NCBI GenBank assembly: GCA_964611895.1
Contig: CAZTDN010000003.1
Span: 76,439 to 140,438, forward strand
Reading direction: 5' to 3'
From: JAIEOG01 sp964611895
GTDB taxonomy: Bacteria > Bdellovibrionota > FAC87 > UBA2466
Length of the DNA stretch: 64,000 nucleotides
In this document: piece by piece, positions 1-8,395 of the stretch
Position numbering within the stretch: position 1 is the stretch's first letter
Layout of the letters: every line of letters starts with the position of its first letter
Notes under the pieces: generated by a model
What the model saw: only the letters and a program-made list of their open reading frames with translations
What the model was told of the DNA's origin: nothing
The model's database searches: none
Program-made: the position numbers and the translations under genes

Positions 1-2
1 CA

Positions 3-62
3 CTCCCAACAAAACAAGCTGATTTTCTAGCACAGGCTCAGCTTGAATTCTACGGCCTGTAG
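3..62 (+). CDS. C-terminal tail of an upstream gene (partial)
   Basis: Frame 3 is open from the window edge and ends at TAG (60-62), giving about 19 residues (ending LAQAQLEFYGL). The other two forward frames stop earlier. The composition looks like a protein end, but the stretch is too short to identify, and it could be chance. Confidence 0.3.
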   Translation, partial: LPTKQADFLAQAQLEFYGL

Positions 63-94
63 CGGCTGAGGCCGGTATTGCGGTAAAATAAGAA

Positions 95-820
95 ATGCCC
101 AAGAACAATAGACCCCCTCTCGCTAGCCAAGTGTTTGCCGGAAACATCCCCTTTGCCGACCCTTTATTAAAGCCTTATCTCAAGAGTTTTAGGCCGGGAG
201 AGACCCTCTTTAAACAGGGGGAAGTAGGCGAAACTCTTTATATAATCGAAAGTGGAACGATCCAGCTGACTGCGATCCGCGATGAGCAAGAGCTCTTTAT
301 CAGTGAGCTGGGAGAGGGGCATGTATTGGGAGAAAAAGCGATTGTTGGCTCAGCGCCCCACAAGCGGTTTTTTGGGGCTCGAGCGAAGACGCAAACCCGC
401 GTTTTGGAACTCTCGGCCCGGGACATGGAAGATCTTGAGGTAAAGAACCCATCCATCGTGATTCGGATTTACGAGCGTATTGGGAAGGTTTCTGTCCAGA
501 GACTGGACCGTATCGACCACCTGATCAAGGTGCTACGCCCGGCAAATAATGTGGAAAGGCTGGTCTATTTGATTATCCACTTTTGTCATTTCGAGGGGCG
601 CAAAACCGATAAGGGCACCCGCGTGCTCTTACCCATGGATACGATTCGGTACTACCTCTCCATGACGACTTTTGATGTAGAAAACTGTTTAGAAAACCTG
701 CACCGGATGAAAATACTGATCAACGAAGGCGCTAACAACTACCTCATGACAGAGCAAGCAAAGCTCATCGCAGCGATCGACAAGCTACGAGACAACCTTC
801 CGAACCTGACCGCGGCCTAA
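95..820 (+). CDS. Crp/Fnr-family transcriptional regulator
   Basis: This 241-residue protein has the two-domain layout of Crp/Fnr regulators. A cyclic-nucleotide-binding-like beta barrel covers roughly residues 25-120, with the typical FRPGETLFKQGEVGETLYII and SGTIQL stretches followed by LGEGHVLGEKAIVG. A dimer helix follows (about 120-150), then a C-terminal winged-helix region (about 165-225) whose recognition-helix part is divergent. I see no Fnr-type N-terminal cysteine cluster, so an iron-sulfur sensor is unlikely; the ligand is unknown. The ATG is preceded only by a weak AAGAA purine run. It is convergent with the GST gene, and the stop codons are 8 bases apart. Family assignment is secure; target genes are unknown. 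Confidence 0.85.
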   Translation: MPKNNRPPLASQVFAGNIPFADPLLKPYLKSFRPGETLFKQGEVGETLYIIESGTIQLTAIRDEQELFISELGEGHVLGEKAIVGSAPHKRFFGARAKTQTRVLELSARDMEDLEVKNPSIVIRIYERIGKVSVQRLDRIDHLIKVLRPANNVERLVYLIIHFCHFEGRKTDKGTRVLLPMDTIRYYLSMTTFDVENCLENLHRMKILINEGANNYLMTEQAKLIAAIDKLRDNLPNLTAA

Positions 821-828
821 GGGCAACA

Positions 829-1461
829 CTAACCATTGTTTAATAAGGCGCGCTGAAAAGCGGGCCGCAGATAGCACTTTTGAAGGTAGGCGTTCAGGTT
901 TGGATGTTTGGCAGCAATCTCGGTGTGGCCGGCGATTTTCCAGACTGAGGCCAATTGAATGTCCGCCAGCGAAAAGGACTCTCCCATTAGGAACGGGCGT
1001 TCGGCCAGCTGCGAATCCAACGTCTTCGCCATTCCCTCTAGCGAAGTAAGCATTTCACGCCGGAGTCGCTCGGTGCTTTCATTTTTTTCAGTGAACCAAT
1101 CCAGCCAGATCACCCGTGTCGCAAGCGGTTCAAGTGTGGACGTGACATAACTTACCCACTGATTGTAAAGAGCGCGCGATCGGGTACCTGCTTGCGGCAA
1201 AAGTTTTCCGACTTTATCGCCCAGGTAGGTGCAAATCGCGGCAGATTCGAACAAACAAAACTCCCCATCCTGAATGGCAGGAACTTTTCCAAAGGGATTG
1301 ATCGCCAAGTACTCAGGCTGTTTGTGCTCTTGTTTGGTCGCATCCATGACTTTGCGAGTGTAGGCGATTCCTAACTCCTCCAGCGCCCATACCGGGCGGA
1401 TATCGCGAATCAAACCTTTGAGCTCGGGACGGAACGCCGCTAGGGCATAGACAGTGATCAT
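829..1461 (-). CDS. Glutathione S-transferase family protein
   Basis: About 210 residues, the usual length for a cytosolic GST. The N-terminal thioredoxin-like half carries the conserved NPFGKVPAIQDGEFCLFESA block (cis-proline and glutathione-binding ES). The all-helical C-terminal half has the SLADIQLASVW capping-box region. Such enzymes conjugate glutathione to electrophiles or reduce peroxides; the substrate cannot be read from sequence. I chose the ATG at 1461 (MITVYAL) because GSTs start just before the first beta strand; a TTG at 1503 would add 14 residues that do not fit the fold and would run into the divergent gene start. Confidence 0.85.
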   Translation of the reverse strand: MITVYALAAFRPELKGLIRDIRPVWALEELGIAYTRKVMDATKQEHKQPEYLAINPFGKVPAIQDGEFCLFESAAICTYLGDKVGKLLPQAGTRSRALYNQWVSYVTSTLEPLATRVIWLDWFTEKNESTERLRREMLTSLEGMAKTLDSQLAERPFLMGESFSLADIQLASVWKIAGHTEIAAKHPNLNAYLQKCYLRPAFQRALLNNG

Positions 1462-1502
1462 AGTGAAAGCAGGGTAAACTTGAAAAATAACCTGGTCAAT
1501 CA

Positions 1503-1900
1503 ATGGTGGACCATTTCAACCCAGGTACTGGAAACGTCCTCCACGCGAAAACCGTAATCCAATCAAGGATTAAAACTGGATCGCTAACTTTTAACAAGGC
1601 CGTCCTCCATCAAAAATACATCGTCGAAAGGCGTTCTATGAGGCAAATTGCGGCCGAATTCGCGTCCTCCAAAACAGCCGTTCGGAATGCACTTAAAACC
1701 CTCGGCATTACACTTCGAGAACGATGGAAAAATCCATACCGATCTCATAACCTGCCATTCGGGAAAAAATTGAACAAAGGGAAAGTCATTGATTACGAGT
1801 GGGAACAGGAAGTGATCCGCTCTATTGTGAAAATGCATGAGGATCGTCTATCCAGTATGGCAATCGCGCGGGCTCTTACCGCGATGAGGATTCCTGTATT
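1503..1900 (+). pseudogene. Truncated recombinase-like helix-turn-helix protein
   Basis: The frame encodes a helix-turn-helix protein (MRQIAAEFASSKTAVRNALKTLGI) and then a region (VIRSIVKMHEDRLSSMAIARALTAMRIP) resembling the helical part that precedes the DNA-contacting end of recombinase-associated proteins, where relatives as I recall continue with a PTK...KWHP block. Here similarity ends at about base 1900. The frame then runs through unrelated residues into the toxin-antitoxin promoter and stops at 2063, out of frame with the toxin. I read this as a gene cut off when the toxin-antitoxin module joined it. The start (ATG 1503) is uncertain because it has no clear ribosome site. Confidence 0.5.
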
Positions 1901-1925
1901 TTTCGCTACTAACCGACTAAGTAGC

Positions 1926-1953
1926 TTGACTTACATAGCCAATTGGCTATTAT
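1926..1953 (+). promoter_or_regulatory. Promoter of the toxin-antitoxin operon
   Basis: TTGACT (1926-1931) and TATTAT (1948-1953) are separated by 16 bases. They match the sigma-70 consensus at all but one base in each hexamer. The predicted start of transcription falls at or within a few bases of the toxin ATG at 1960, so the message is probably leaderless or nearly so. Confidence 0.7.
1935..1950. promoter_or_regulatory. Perfect 16-bp palindromic operator
   Basis: ATAGCCAATTGGCTAT is a perfect palindrome lying between the -35 and -10 hexamers and overlapping the -10. This is the expected place for the autoregulatory operator of the helix-turn-helix antitoxin encoded downstream. Confidence 0.7.
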
Positions 1954-1959
1954 GCATAA

Positions 1960-2289
1960 ATGCGGGTTGCCTTTTACACATCGCAGTCTGGTCGAAGCCC
2001 CGTAGAGGACTTCATCGGTTCGTTATCCAAATCCGATCAAGCGCGCTTCAGAGATGTATTTGATGGCATCCAAAATAGTGGGCTTGATTGCCCTCGGGTT
2101 CAATTTCGCCAACTTCGCGGGAAGTTGTGGGAGATTAAATTCGCCTCCCCTTCGGGCGGTTATCGTATTGCGTATGTCGTCGTTCAAAAAGATGTGATGG
2201 TTTGGCTTCACGCCTTTAAGAAGACAACCCAAAAAACACCGGTGAGAGACTTAGATATTGCCGAAAAACGCATGCAGGAGATCTTGTGA
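1960..2289 (+). CDS. HigB/RelE-superfamily toxin (Gp49-like)
   Basis: A 109-residue basic protein with the signature of the phage Gp49-like/HigB family: a short N-terminal strand, a helical middle (VEDFIGSLSKSDQARFRDVF), then FRQLRGKLWEIKFASPSGGYRIAYVV and the C-terminal VMVWLHAFKKTTQKTP. The last two blocks are the RelE-fold core and the conserved HxFxKKxxKTP tail. Members are ribosome-dependent mRNA interferases. The gene precedes its antitoxin, the order typical of higBA, and overlaps it by 4 bases (GTGA). The start ATG lies only 6 bases after the -10 box. Interferase activity is inferred from family. Confidence 0.85.
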   Translation: MRVAFYTSQSGRSPVEDFIGSLSKSDQARFRDVFDGIQNSGLDCPRVQFRQLRGKLWEIKFASPSGGYRIAYVVVQKDVMVWLHAFKKTTQKTPVRDLDIAEKRMQEIL

Positions 2290-2594
2290 AAACTAAAAAA
2301 GCTAGGTTCAAAATGGCCCAACCTTTCTTCGATAAAATGCTTCGTGATCCGGAGATCAGAATGCACTACGAAGAGGAAAAAGCTAAGTCCCATATCGCCC
2401 AGGCGGTGCGAGCCGCTCGTACAAGAGCAGGACTTACACAAGCGGAGTTAGCTCAGAAAATCAAAACCACCCAAAGCGTTATTGCAAGATTAGAAAGTGG
2501 TACCGATAAGCGAACACCATCGCTTGATCTATTGGCGCGGATTGCATCTGCATGTGATGCAGAACTGGAATTGGGTTTTAAGTTCGCAAGCTAA
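2286..2594 (+). CDS. HigA-type XRE antitoxin
   Basis: A 102-residue protein whose C-terminal half is a Cro/C1-type helix-turn-helix (AGLTQAELAQKIKTTQSVIARLESG, about residues 48-72). The N-terminal 40 residues probably wrap the toxin. It starts with GTG inside the toxin stop (4-base overlap), so translation is likely coupled. It should neutralise the toxin and repress the operon through the palindrome at 1935-1950. Its 3' end overlaps the opposing small gene by 4 bases. Confidence 0.85.
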   Translation: MKTKKARFKMAQPFFDKMLRDPEIRMHYEEEKAKSHIAQAVRAARTRAGLTQAELAQKIKTTQSVIARLESGTDKRTPSLDLLARIASACDAELELGFKFAS

Positions 2595-2809
2595 TGATAA
2601 AAAAGCTGCTCTGCTTGAAGTTTGCAATATTCTGCTGGAACCGTCTTAATTTTGTGAATTCCGTTTTCAGACTCTCCGTACCAAACACCTAGGTACTCGT
2701 CATCAAGGTCATCGTGATCAAAGCCCTCAAGTTCTACATATAAATGAGTAACTACACCCAAAGAGTCCCCAACCTTTACAAGGTCGCCTTTTTTAAAAGT
2801 ACTTGTCAT
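2591..2809 (-). CDS. Small acidic protein of unknown function
   Basis: A 72-residue protein from the ATG at 2809, which has a purine-rich GAGGGGGGAT ribosome site at suitable spacing. It begins FKKGDLVKVGDSLGVVTHL, which reads like an SH3/KOW-type small beta barrel, and carries an acidic FDHDDLDDEY stretch. I do not recognise the family. It is convergent with the antitoxin gene. Confidence 0.5.
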   Translation of the reverse strand: MTSTFKKGDLVKVGDSLGVVTHLYVELEGFDHDDLDDEYLGVWYGESENGIHKIKTVPAEYCKLQAEQLFYH

Positions 2810-2922
2810 GTTATAAATCCCCCCTCTTCGAGAGCTCAATACTTACCTCAACTTGTTACCAAATTCAGGATTTAAAAGTGTCCAACTTTTTCTGTTTTTT
2901 TTCAGCAGGCTACAGGTCGTCT

Positions 2923-2959
2923 GTCCCAATTTTGGGACAATGGGGCGCCACAGGGCTCG
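2923..2959. repeat. Hairpin plus partial copy of the tRNA-Val 3' end
   Basis: 2923-2938 is a hairpin with 7-bp arms (GTCCCAA/TTGGGAC). Directly after it, 2943-2959 (GGGCGCCACAGGGCTCG) is a 17-base exact copy, in the same orientation, of the acceptor and T-arm part of the tRNA-Val gene at 3116-3132. The flanking CAATGG is also shared with a 2-base gap. A copied tRNA 3' end about 170 bases from the intact gene is the usual footprint of an integrase attachment site, so this may be a remnant att site. The rest of 2810-3111 holds only two short hairpins (near 2971 and 3073) and no gene. Confidence 0.5.
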
Positions 2960-3111
2960 GCTTCCGGTGGCACCTTCGGTGCCCCTGCAGCCCGGTCTCG
3001 CCGCACCGAAATTCTTTAATCGAATTTGAACTTACGCGCGGCTCCGACTTTCGAGCCCAGTGGTAGGGTGGGCGATGCTCGCGCATCGCTCGGTTCTCGT
3101 CATCCCCCCAA

Positions 3112-3188
3112 TGGTGGGCGCCACAGGGCTCGAACCTGTGACCTCGTGCGTGTGAAGCACGCGCTCTAACCAACTGAGCTAGGCGCCC
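3112..3188 (-). tRNA. tRNA-Val (CAC)
   Basis: A complete 77-base cloverleaf on the minus strand. The acceptor stem GGGCGCC/GGCGCCC has discriminator A and an encoded CCA (3112-3114). The D-arm is GCTCAGTTGGTTAGAGC, the anticodon arm CGTGC-TTCACAC-GCACG reads anticodon CAC, and the T-arm is ACAGG-TTCGAGC-CCTGT. A weak promoter (TTGCTC, 17 bases, TAAAAA) lies upstream at 3239-3211 on the minus strand. Confidence 0.95.
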
Positions 3189-3302
3189 GCATCAGAAAAT
3201 GAGAAACCGTTTTTTACCCTGCTGTTTGGCATTGAGCAAGACATTCAATAACGCGCCATTCCATCCCCTTGCTTCGTGTTACTATTTCCCGGGGGGAAAA
3301 CG

Positions 3303-4079
3303 ATGCAATTGGGCGACTTTACACACCTGGCGAATCACTACAAACACCGTCCGAGCTATTCTCCCACAGTGACCCGCCTCCTGGCGCAATATGTAGGAAG
3401 TCACCGCGAAGGGTTCACCTTCGCCGACATCGGGGCCGGCACCGGCAAAATGACGGAGTGCCTCGTGGCTCTTGGACTCAAAGGCTACGCCGTCGAACCC
3501 AACGATCCGATGCGACACGAAGGACAAATCAGCCTTGGCACCCGCGCCCGGGTTGAATGGCTCAAAGGCAGCGGTGAAAATACAGGACTTTCAGACAGCA
3601 GCGTAGATTGGGTGATCATGGCGTCTTCGTTCCACTGGACCAACCCCGCGCTGTCTTTACCCGAATTTCACCGAGTCTTGAAACCGGGCGGTTACTTCAC
3701 GGTGATCTACAACCCCAGGGACGTTCAGAGCGAAGGGTTGCACAAGGACATCGACGACGAAATTCGGAAGCGGATCCCCCATCTTAAACGCACTTCTTCC
3801 GGGTCGTCCCTCTACACACAAAACCTAGAAAAAACTCTCGTGGGTGAGTATTTCCAAGACCCGGTATTCGTAGAAGCGCCTTACTCCATTTCCATGACGC
3901 AAGAACGCTTCCTCGGCGTGTGGAAATCGGTGAATGATATTCAGGCGCAGGCCGGACCGGAGGTCTTTGCGGAACTCATTCGCTTTATCGAAACAAAGAC
4001 GGCTTCGCTCGCCCAAATCGAGTGTCCCTACCGCATTCGATCTTGGACTGTGCAAGCAACCCCAAAAGCGACAGCTTAA
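3303..4079 (+). CDS. SAM-dependent methyltransferase (class I)
   Basis: A 258-residue protein from ATG 3303, chosen because GGGGGGAAAA lies just upstream; an earlier in-frame start at 3276 would add nine residues. It has SAM motif I (FADIGAGTGKMTE), the acidic VEPND after strand 2, and a methyltransferase-type-11 pattern LSDSSVDWVIMASSFHW followed by FHRVLKPGGYFTVIYNPR. Substrate unknown. Soluble, no signal peptide. It is convergent with the sulfotransferase gene; the stops abut. Confidence 0.8.
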   Translation: MQLGDFTHLANHYKHRPSYSPTVTRLLAQYVGSHREGFTFADIGAGTGKMTECLVALGLKGYAVEPNDPMRHEGQISLGTRARVEWLKGSGENTGLSDSSVDWVIMASSFHWTNPALSLPEFHRVLKPGGYFTVIYNPRDVQSEGLHKDIDDEIRKRIPHLKRTSSGSSLYTQNLEKTLVGEYFQDPVFVEAPYSISMTQERFLGVWKSVNDIQAQAGPEVFAELIRFIETKTASLAQIECPYRIRSWTVQATPKATA

Positions 4080-5282
4080 TCACGCTTTGAAAATCACTGC
4101 CGGAACATTGGGATAGTGCGCAGGGCGACTCAAGAGTCGCTTGACCAGCCCGACCACGGAGCGCAAGTACTGTTTAACGTCTTGGAGCACCACGCGCCAA
4201 ACTGCCTGACGTTTAAATTCATAATACCGACGATCGAAAAGCACATCGTAATCTTCGTACTTCCAGAAGGGTAAGAGCAAAAGGGCAAGCCAGTATACTG
4301 CATGTCGGGGTCCATAAACCGGATGATACCCAAGAGCTCGAATCTCCTCCCTGAGCAATATGTCCAGAGCAGCGACGCGTAGTGGGTGCAGACCGTCTTG
4401 CCAGAGTTTGGGATCGGCCGTTTTTCTAAAACCGGATTTGGGCGCAAGTGAGGCAGCATCTCCTCGCCATTCCATCCCCCCAAAAGTAGTCTGCAAAAGA
4501 CTCGGCCTGAATGTAACGCCAAGCTCCCTACACAAGGAACGAATGAACTTTTCTTTCTGTTCCTGAATATCCTCCAGACGAACTATCCACGCTCGACCAG
4601 GAAACCCATTTAGCAAATTCAAACCCCACTGATAGAGGCTCACGCAAGTAATCGTCATATAATGATGAAACTTCAGATGATCAAAACCGTCCTGACTCAT
4701 CAGGTATTTTTTCGCCCTTCTTTGGGAGTAATAGTTTGCGCGAGGATCCTTTACTGTATAAACAAAAATAGATTCTGGAAAATCTCTGGAGATTGCCCGC
4801 TCTGTCTCTCCACTCATAGGATGATGATGATCGTGCAACAAGATGCACCGGACAGCGGACAGGTCTTTTTTCATAAAACGGGCGACTGCATAGTGCGCAG
4901 CCAGAAACAACGTACGGCTGTCTGGACGATCTGTCGTCAAACATTCTTTAGTCAAACGCATCAACTCGTCGACATCCAAGTTCAATGCCCCACTTCCATC
5001 TGCACCTAAACCTTGATTGATATTCATGTGCGTCGCTAGCGGGATATAGGCAAACGTCCCTCTCAAGGACTCTCTCCAATGGTCTTGCCAATCGGTGCGG
5101 CTCAGAACAACGCGGTTATAAAAATCAAAGTTCCCTGGATACATCAACACTTCGGGATGATTATCAAACAGGCTTTGAAGGAAATACACTCCGCCACGCC
5201 CAAATGGAACGAGACAGATCATTCGATTTCCGTAGTGTTGGAGCTGTGCGCAGAACTCATTAAACGACGGAATTGTCAGCAT
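4080..5282 (-). CDS. Sulfotransferase-family protein
   Basis: A 400-residue protein. Residues 24-45 (CLVPFGRGGVYFLQSLFDNHP) are a variant of the 5'-phosphosulfate loop of PAPS-dependent sulfotransferases (usually PRSGTT...HP), and VYTVKDPRANYYSQ resembles the 3'-phosphate-binding VRDPR block. A later WIVRLEDIQEQKEKFIRSLCRELGV block matches the C-terminal part of sulfotransferase domains. It would transfer sulfate from PAPS to an unknown acceptor. The hydrophobic patch near residue 335 is short. It is divergent from the export operon, with only 31 bases between start codons. Function is inferred from the family fold. Confidence 0.65.
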   Translation of the reverse strand: MLTIPSFNEFCAQLQHYGNRMICLVPFGRGGVYFLQSLFDNHPEVLMYPGNFDFYNRVVLSRTDWQDHWRESLRGTFAYIPLATHMNINQGLGADGSGALNLDVDELMRLTKECLTTDRPDSRTLFLAAHYAVARFMKKDLSAVRCILLHDHHHPMSGETERAISRDFPESIFVYTVKDPRANYYSQRRAKKYLMSQDGFDHLKFHHYMTITCVSLYQWGLNLLNGFPGRAWIVRLEDIQEQKEKFIRSLCRELGVTFRPSLLQTTFGGMEWRGDAASLAPKSGFRKTADPKLWQDGLHPLRVAALDILLREEIRALGYHPVYGPRHAVYWLALLLLPFWKYEDYDVLFDRRYYEFKRQAVWRVVLQDVKQYLRSVVGLVKRLLSRPAHYPNVPAVIFKA

Positions 5283-5313
5283 TTGGCGATTATATCAGTT
5301 AAAATATTGAAGC

Positions 5314-6705
5314 ATGGCACAGATCCTTTTTCTGATACTTCTATCAGCAGATTGCCTTGCAGCGCAGACGTCATTTAACGCGGTATTCCACAGAATCCGA
5401 CTGGAAGCAGCGCACCGCTCTCCTCAGATCCAGATTACGCAAAGCGAAGTCGCCCAAAGCCAACACGCGATTCACTCCGCTTGGGCTCACTGGCTGCCTC
5501 GCCTCGATTTCCAACTCTCTCAGACTCAGTCGAAGGACTATGGATTCATTAACAGTGGTGTGCTCCCTTCCACACTTCTAGGATACGCACCCACTGAAGT
5601 CCGACCGACCGCTCTAGCGCTTAAAATTAACTTTCCCATCTATCGACGATCTGTCCACCTCGATCTTCAAAGAGCTTACCGGCAGAACACCGCACTTGTA
5701 GCAGAACGCAAAGCAGAACGAGCGGACCTCGATTGGAAACTACGGCACCATGTGAGCGACTATCTGCTCAAAGCCTACCAAGAAACCACAGTAGAACGTT
5801 CCATCCAAATTGCTCGCACCAACGAGAAGGACGCCGTCCTTCGGTCTAAACTCGGGCAGACCAGCCGAATAGATACCTTGCGCGCCAAAGCGAACTTGGT
5901 CTCCTTAGAGTCAAAACGAAAGACTTTCTCCCAAGACAGACTAGCGAGTCTAGCGGAACTCATTCAGTTTTCCGGCATCACGAAAGAAAAACTCGAACAG
6001 CTAGGCTTATTCAATTTCATAAAATCAGAGCCAGCCCTGGAAAGTGCCATAAACGACTTCGCGCAATTATCCACCGTTCCCGAAGCTATCGCACCTTATA
6101 TTGGCAAAAACCAAGACGATTCCGTTGAACTCGATGCCCAAACACTAGAAGCACTAGACAAGCGCATTGCGGTCAGCAGCCCTCACTACCAATTACATGT
6201 CGCCAGGGAAGACCTTTCCCACTCCAAAGCCAGCACACTCATGGCCCAAGAATGGCCCGAGCTATCGCTGCAAGGACAGTACAACCGACAAAGTTCCGAC
6301 TATAGTGGTGCGAATCAGTCCTATGCGATATCCGCCGTACTCACCATCCCGTTCTATGTTGGCGGGAGCGCTATCAGCGCCTTCAACGAAGTTGAGAGCT
6401 CCCAAAAGACTGCTGCAATACAAAGAGAGATGGATATATCGTCCTTTCGCAACCAGGTGCACGCAGATGTCATGCGAGTCCGTTCCGCCACCAAACAGCT
6501 AGAATCCCTCTCGCTCAACCGAGACCAGAACGAAGAGATATTGCGACTATCCACGGAAAGCTACCGACTGGGTAAAGCAACCATGGTGGAACTGCTCTCG
6601 ACTCAAAACGATTTCATCGAATCCAAAATTGCGCTTGCGAAAGCAAAACTAGAACTCGTGGAAACCATACACCGTCTTTCGGCCAGCTTGGGGGTAGAAC
6701 TATGA
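5314..6705 (+). CDS. TolC-family outer-membrane efflux channel
   Basis: 463 residues with a short signal peptide (residues 1-17, cleaved near AAQ) and the duplicated coiled-coil architecture of outer-membrane efflux proteins: long alpha-helical repeats rich in Ala/Gln/Glu and beta stretches such as WPELSLQGQYNRQSSDY and ISAVLTIPFYVGGS (the conserved P(L/F)-GG turn). It would form the trimeric exit duct for the adaptor and MacB-type pump encoded immediately downstream (4-base overlap with the next gene). It heads an operon of at least six genes. The substrate is unknown. Confidence 0.9.
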   Translation: MAQILFLILLSADCLAAQTSFNAVFHRIRLEAAHRSPQIQITQSEVAQSQHAIHSAWAHWLPRLDFQLSQTQSKDYGFINSGVLPSTLLGYAPTEVRPTALALKINFPIYRRSVHLDLQRAYRQNTALVAERKAERADLDWKLRHHVSDYLLKAYQETTVERSIQIARTNEKDAVLRSKLGQTSRIDTLRAKANLVSLESKRKTFSQDRLASLAELIQFSGITKEKLEQLGLFNFIKSEPALESAINDFAQLSTVPEAIAPYIGKNQDDSVELDAQTLEALDKRIAVSSPHYQLHVAREDLSHSKASTLMAQEWPELSLQGQYNRQSSDYSGANQSYAISAVLTIPFYVGGSAISAFNEVESSQKTAAIQREMDISSFRNQVHADVMRVRSATKQLESLSLNRDQNEEILRLSTESYRLGKATMVELLSTQNDFIESKIALAKAKLELVETIHRLSASLGVEL

Positions 6706-7700
6706 AGCTACGTCATGCACTCCCTCTCTCGTTCGCACTGGTTTTCCTTGCAACTTGCCAAAAAGCTCCAAAACTCAAGGGAATCGCGGCAACAGAAACC
6801 AGAGTAGAGTCCACCGTCACCACCTTGAGTTCTGGAACGGTCACCGCGCAGCAACAGGCGATCCTGGGTTTTGGGACAGCCGGACGAGTTTCAAAAACCC
6901 TGGTGAAACTCGGCGATATTGTAAGAAAAGGACGCACGATCGCCCAACTAGAGAACAAAGACCTCTTTGTTGTTTATAGGGATAGTCTGACCGAGCTAGA
7001 GCGCTCAAAGCGGCTCTTCGCTCACAAGCTTGTGTCCAAAACTTCGCTCGACTCGGCCATGCGCGCTGCCGCTGTCGCAAAAGCAAACTTGGAGAAAACT
7101 TTCATCAAGGCGCCCTTTGATGGTCAAGTTACTGAGCTTAACATCGAGTTGGGAGGTGTTTCACAACCCTCACCGCCCACCGCCAAACCACTCGTTCGCT
7201 TGGTCGACCTGCGCCCCCGAACTGTTCGCGGCGAAATTGATGAAACGGACCTTGTAAGAGTGAAAAAAGGGATGAAAGCGCGCGTACGTGTTCCCGCAGC
7301 CCGCAAGGAAGCATTCGACGGAGTGGTCGATCAGGTCGTTCAGTTTGTAAACACATCCAAAGAGCAAGACCGGACTTCTCAAATCAGCATTCAAATTCTT
7401 AATGATGGAGAAAACATTCCGGTAGGAGCTTCGGCCGAAATAGAAATCATCACCGATTTAAAACCAAAAACCCTTGCGCTCCCCAGCCGAGCGATTTTTG
7501 GAAGCGGCAATCAACGCTACGTGTATGTACATCGAGATGGAAAACTGGAAAAAACGCCCATCGAAGTTGGAATCGGGAACTACGACCGCTCAGAAGTCCT
7601 CTCCGGAATAAACCACGGAGATATCATTGCTTTGCCCACGGAAGAAGTAGAACTCGCTAACGGACTTCGTTCTTCCATTGAGGTTGCAGCGTGGCCTTAA
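6702..7700 (+). CDS. Periplasmic adaptor (membrane fusion protein), MacA-like lipoprotein
   Basis: 332 residues. The N-terminus (LSFALVFLATC) ends in a lipobox-like cysteine at residue 19, so it is probably a lipid-anchored adaptor. It shows the lipoyl-like half motifs GRVSKTLVKLGDIVRKGRTIAQLENKDL and FIKAPFDGQVTELNIELGGVS flanking a short helical hairpin, then beta-barrel and membrane-proximal domains (LALPSRAIFGSGNQRYVYVHRDGKLEKTPIEVGI). This order is typical of RND/MacA adaptors. It should join the TolC channel to the inner-membrane MacB-type pair. It overlaps both neighbours (4 and 10 bases). Confidence 0.88.
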   Translation: MKLRHALPLSFALVFLATCQKAPKLKGIAATETRVESTVTTLSSGTVTAQQQAILGFGTAGRVSKTLVKLGDIVRKGRTIAQLENKDLFVVYRDSLTELERSKRLFAHKLVSKTSLDSAMRAAAVAKANLEKTFIKAPFDGQVTELNIELGGVSQPSPPTAKPLVRLVDLRPRTVRGEIDETDLVRVKKGMKARVRVPAARKEAFDGVVDQVVQFVNTSKEQDRTSQISIQILNDGENIPVGASAEIEIITDLKPKTLALPSRAIFGSGNQRYVYVHRDGKLEKTPIEVGIGNYDRSEVLSGINHGDIIALPTEEVELANGLRSSIEVAAWP

Positions 7701-8395
7701 TCCGTCTGCAATCTGTTCAAAAGGATTATTCTGTGGGTGGAGAGACTGTTCACGCCTTGCGAGGCATTGATCTCGAGATAGAAAAAAAAGAATTTGTGTC
7801 TATTACTGGCCCTTCGGGCTGTGGAAAGTCCACGCTCCTTGGCTTGTTAGGTCTGCTAGATGCGCCCACCCACGGCACATACTGGCTTGGCAATCGCCAA
7901 GTGGAACGCCTTAGTGATGACGAACGCGCCCATGCCCGCAATCAAGAGATCGGCTTTGTTTTTCAAAGTTTTCACCTCCTCCCCCGCTTCACAGCTTTGC
8001 GCAATGTCGAAATGCCGCTGATTTATAGTGCTGCATACACGTCGCGACTGACCCCTGCCAAACGGCGTGAAAAAGCGCTGGTGGCGCTTGAACGGGTAGG
8101 CATGTCTGACCGACTGAAACACCTGCCAAACCAGCTCTCTGGAGGACAGCGGCAGCGTGTCGCCATTGCGCGAGCGCTGGTCAATCAACCAAGTTTGATT
8201 CTGGCAGATGAGCCGACCGGAAGCTTGGACTCTCACACGGGAAAAGAGATCTTAGCGCTGCTTCAAAAGCTCAATGGAGAAGGGGTTACGATTCTTGTCG
8301 TCACGCACGATCCGCAGATCGCTGCAAGCACGCAACGTACCCTCACTCTATTCGATGGCAAAATTTCCGAGGACCGACACCGTGCCGCTATTTGA
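7691..8395 (+). CDS. MacB/LolD-type ABC transporter ATPase
   Basis: 234 residues with a full set of ABC motifs: Walker A GPSGCGKST (40-48), Q-loop FVFQSFHLLP, signature LSGGQRQR, Walker B LILADEPTGSLD and switch THD. The TGSLD after Walker B is characteristic of the MacB/LolD/FtsE group, which drive mechanotransmission rather than classical import. It starts with GTG at 7691, overlapping the adaptor gene by 10 bases. It should power the permease encoded next for extrusion through the TolC duct. Confidence 0.92.
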   Translation: MALIRLQSVQKDYSVGGETVHALRGIDLEIEKKEFVSITGPSGCGKSTLLGLLGLLDAPTHGTYWLGNRQVERLSDDERAHARNQEIGFVFQSFHLLPRFTALRNVEMPLIYSAAYTSRLTPAKRREKALVALERVGMSDRLKHLPNQLSGGQRQRVAIARALVNQPSLILADEPTGSLDSHTGKEILALLQKLNGEGVTILVVTHDPQIAASTQRTLTLFDGKISEDRHRAAI

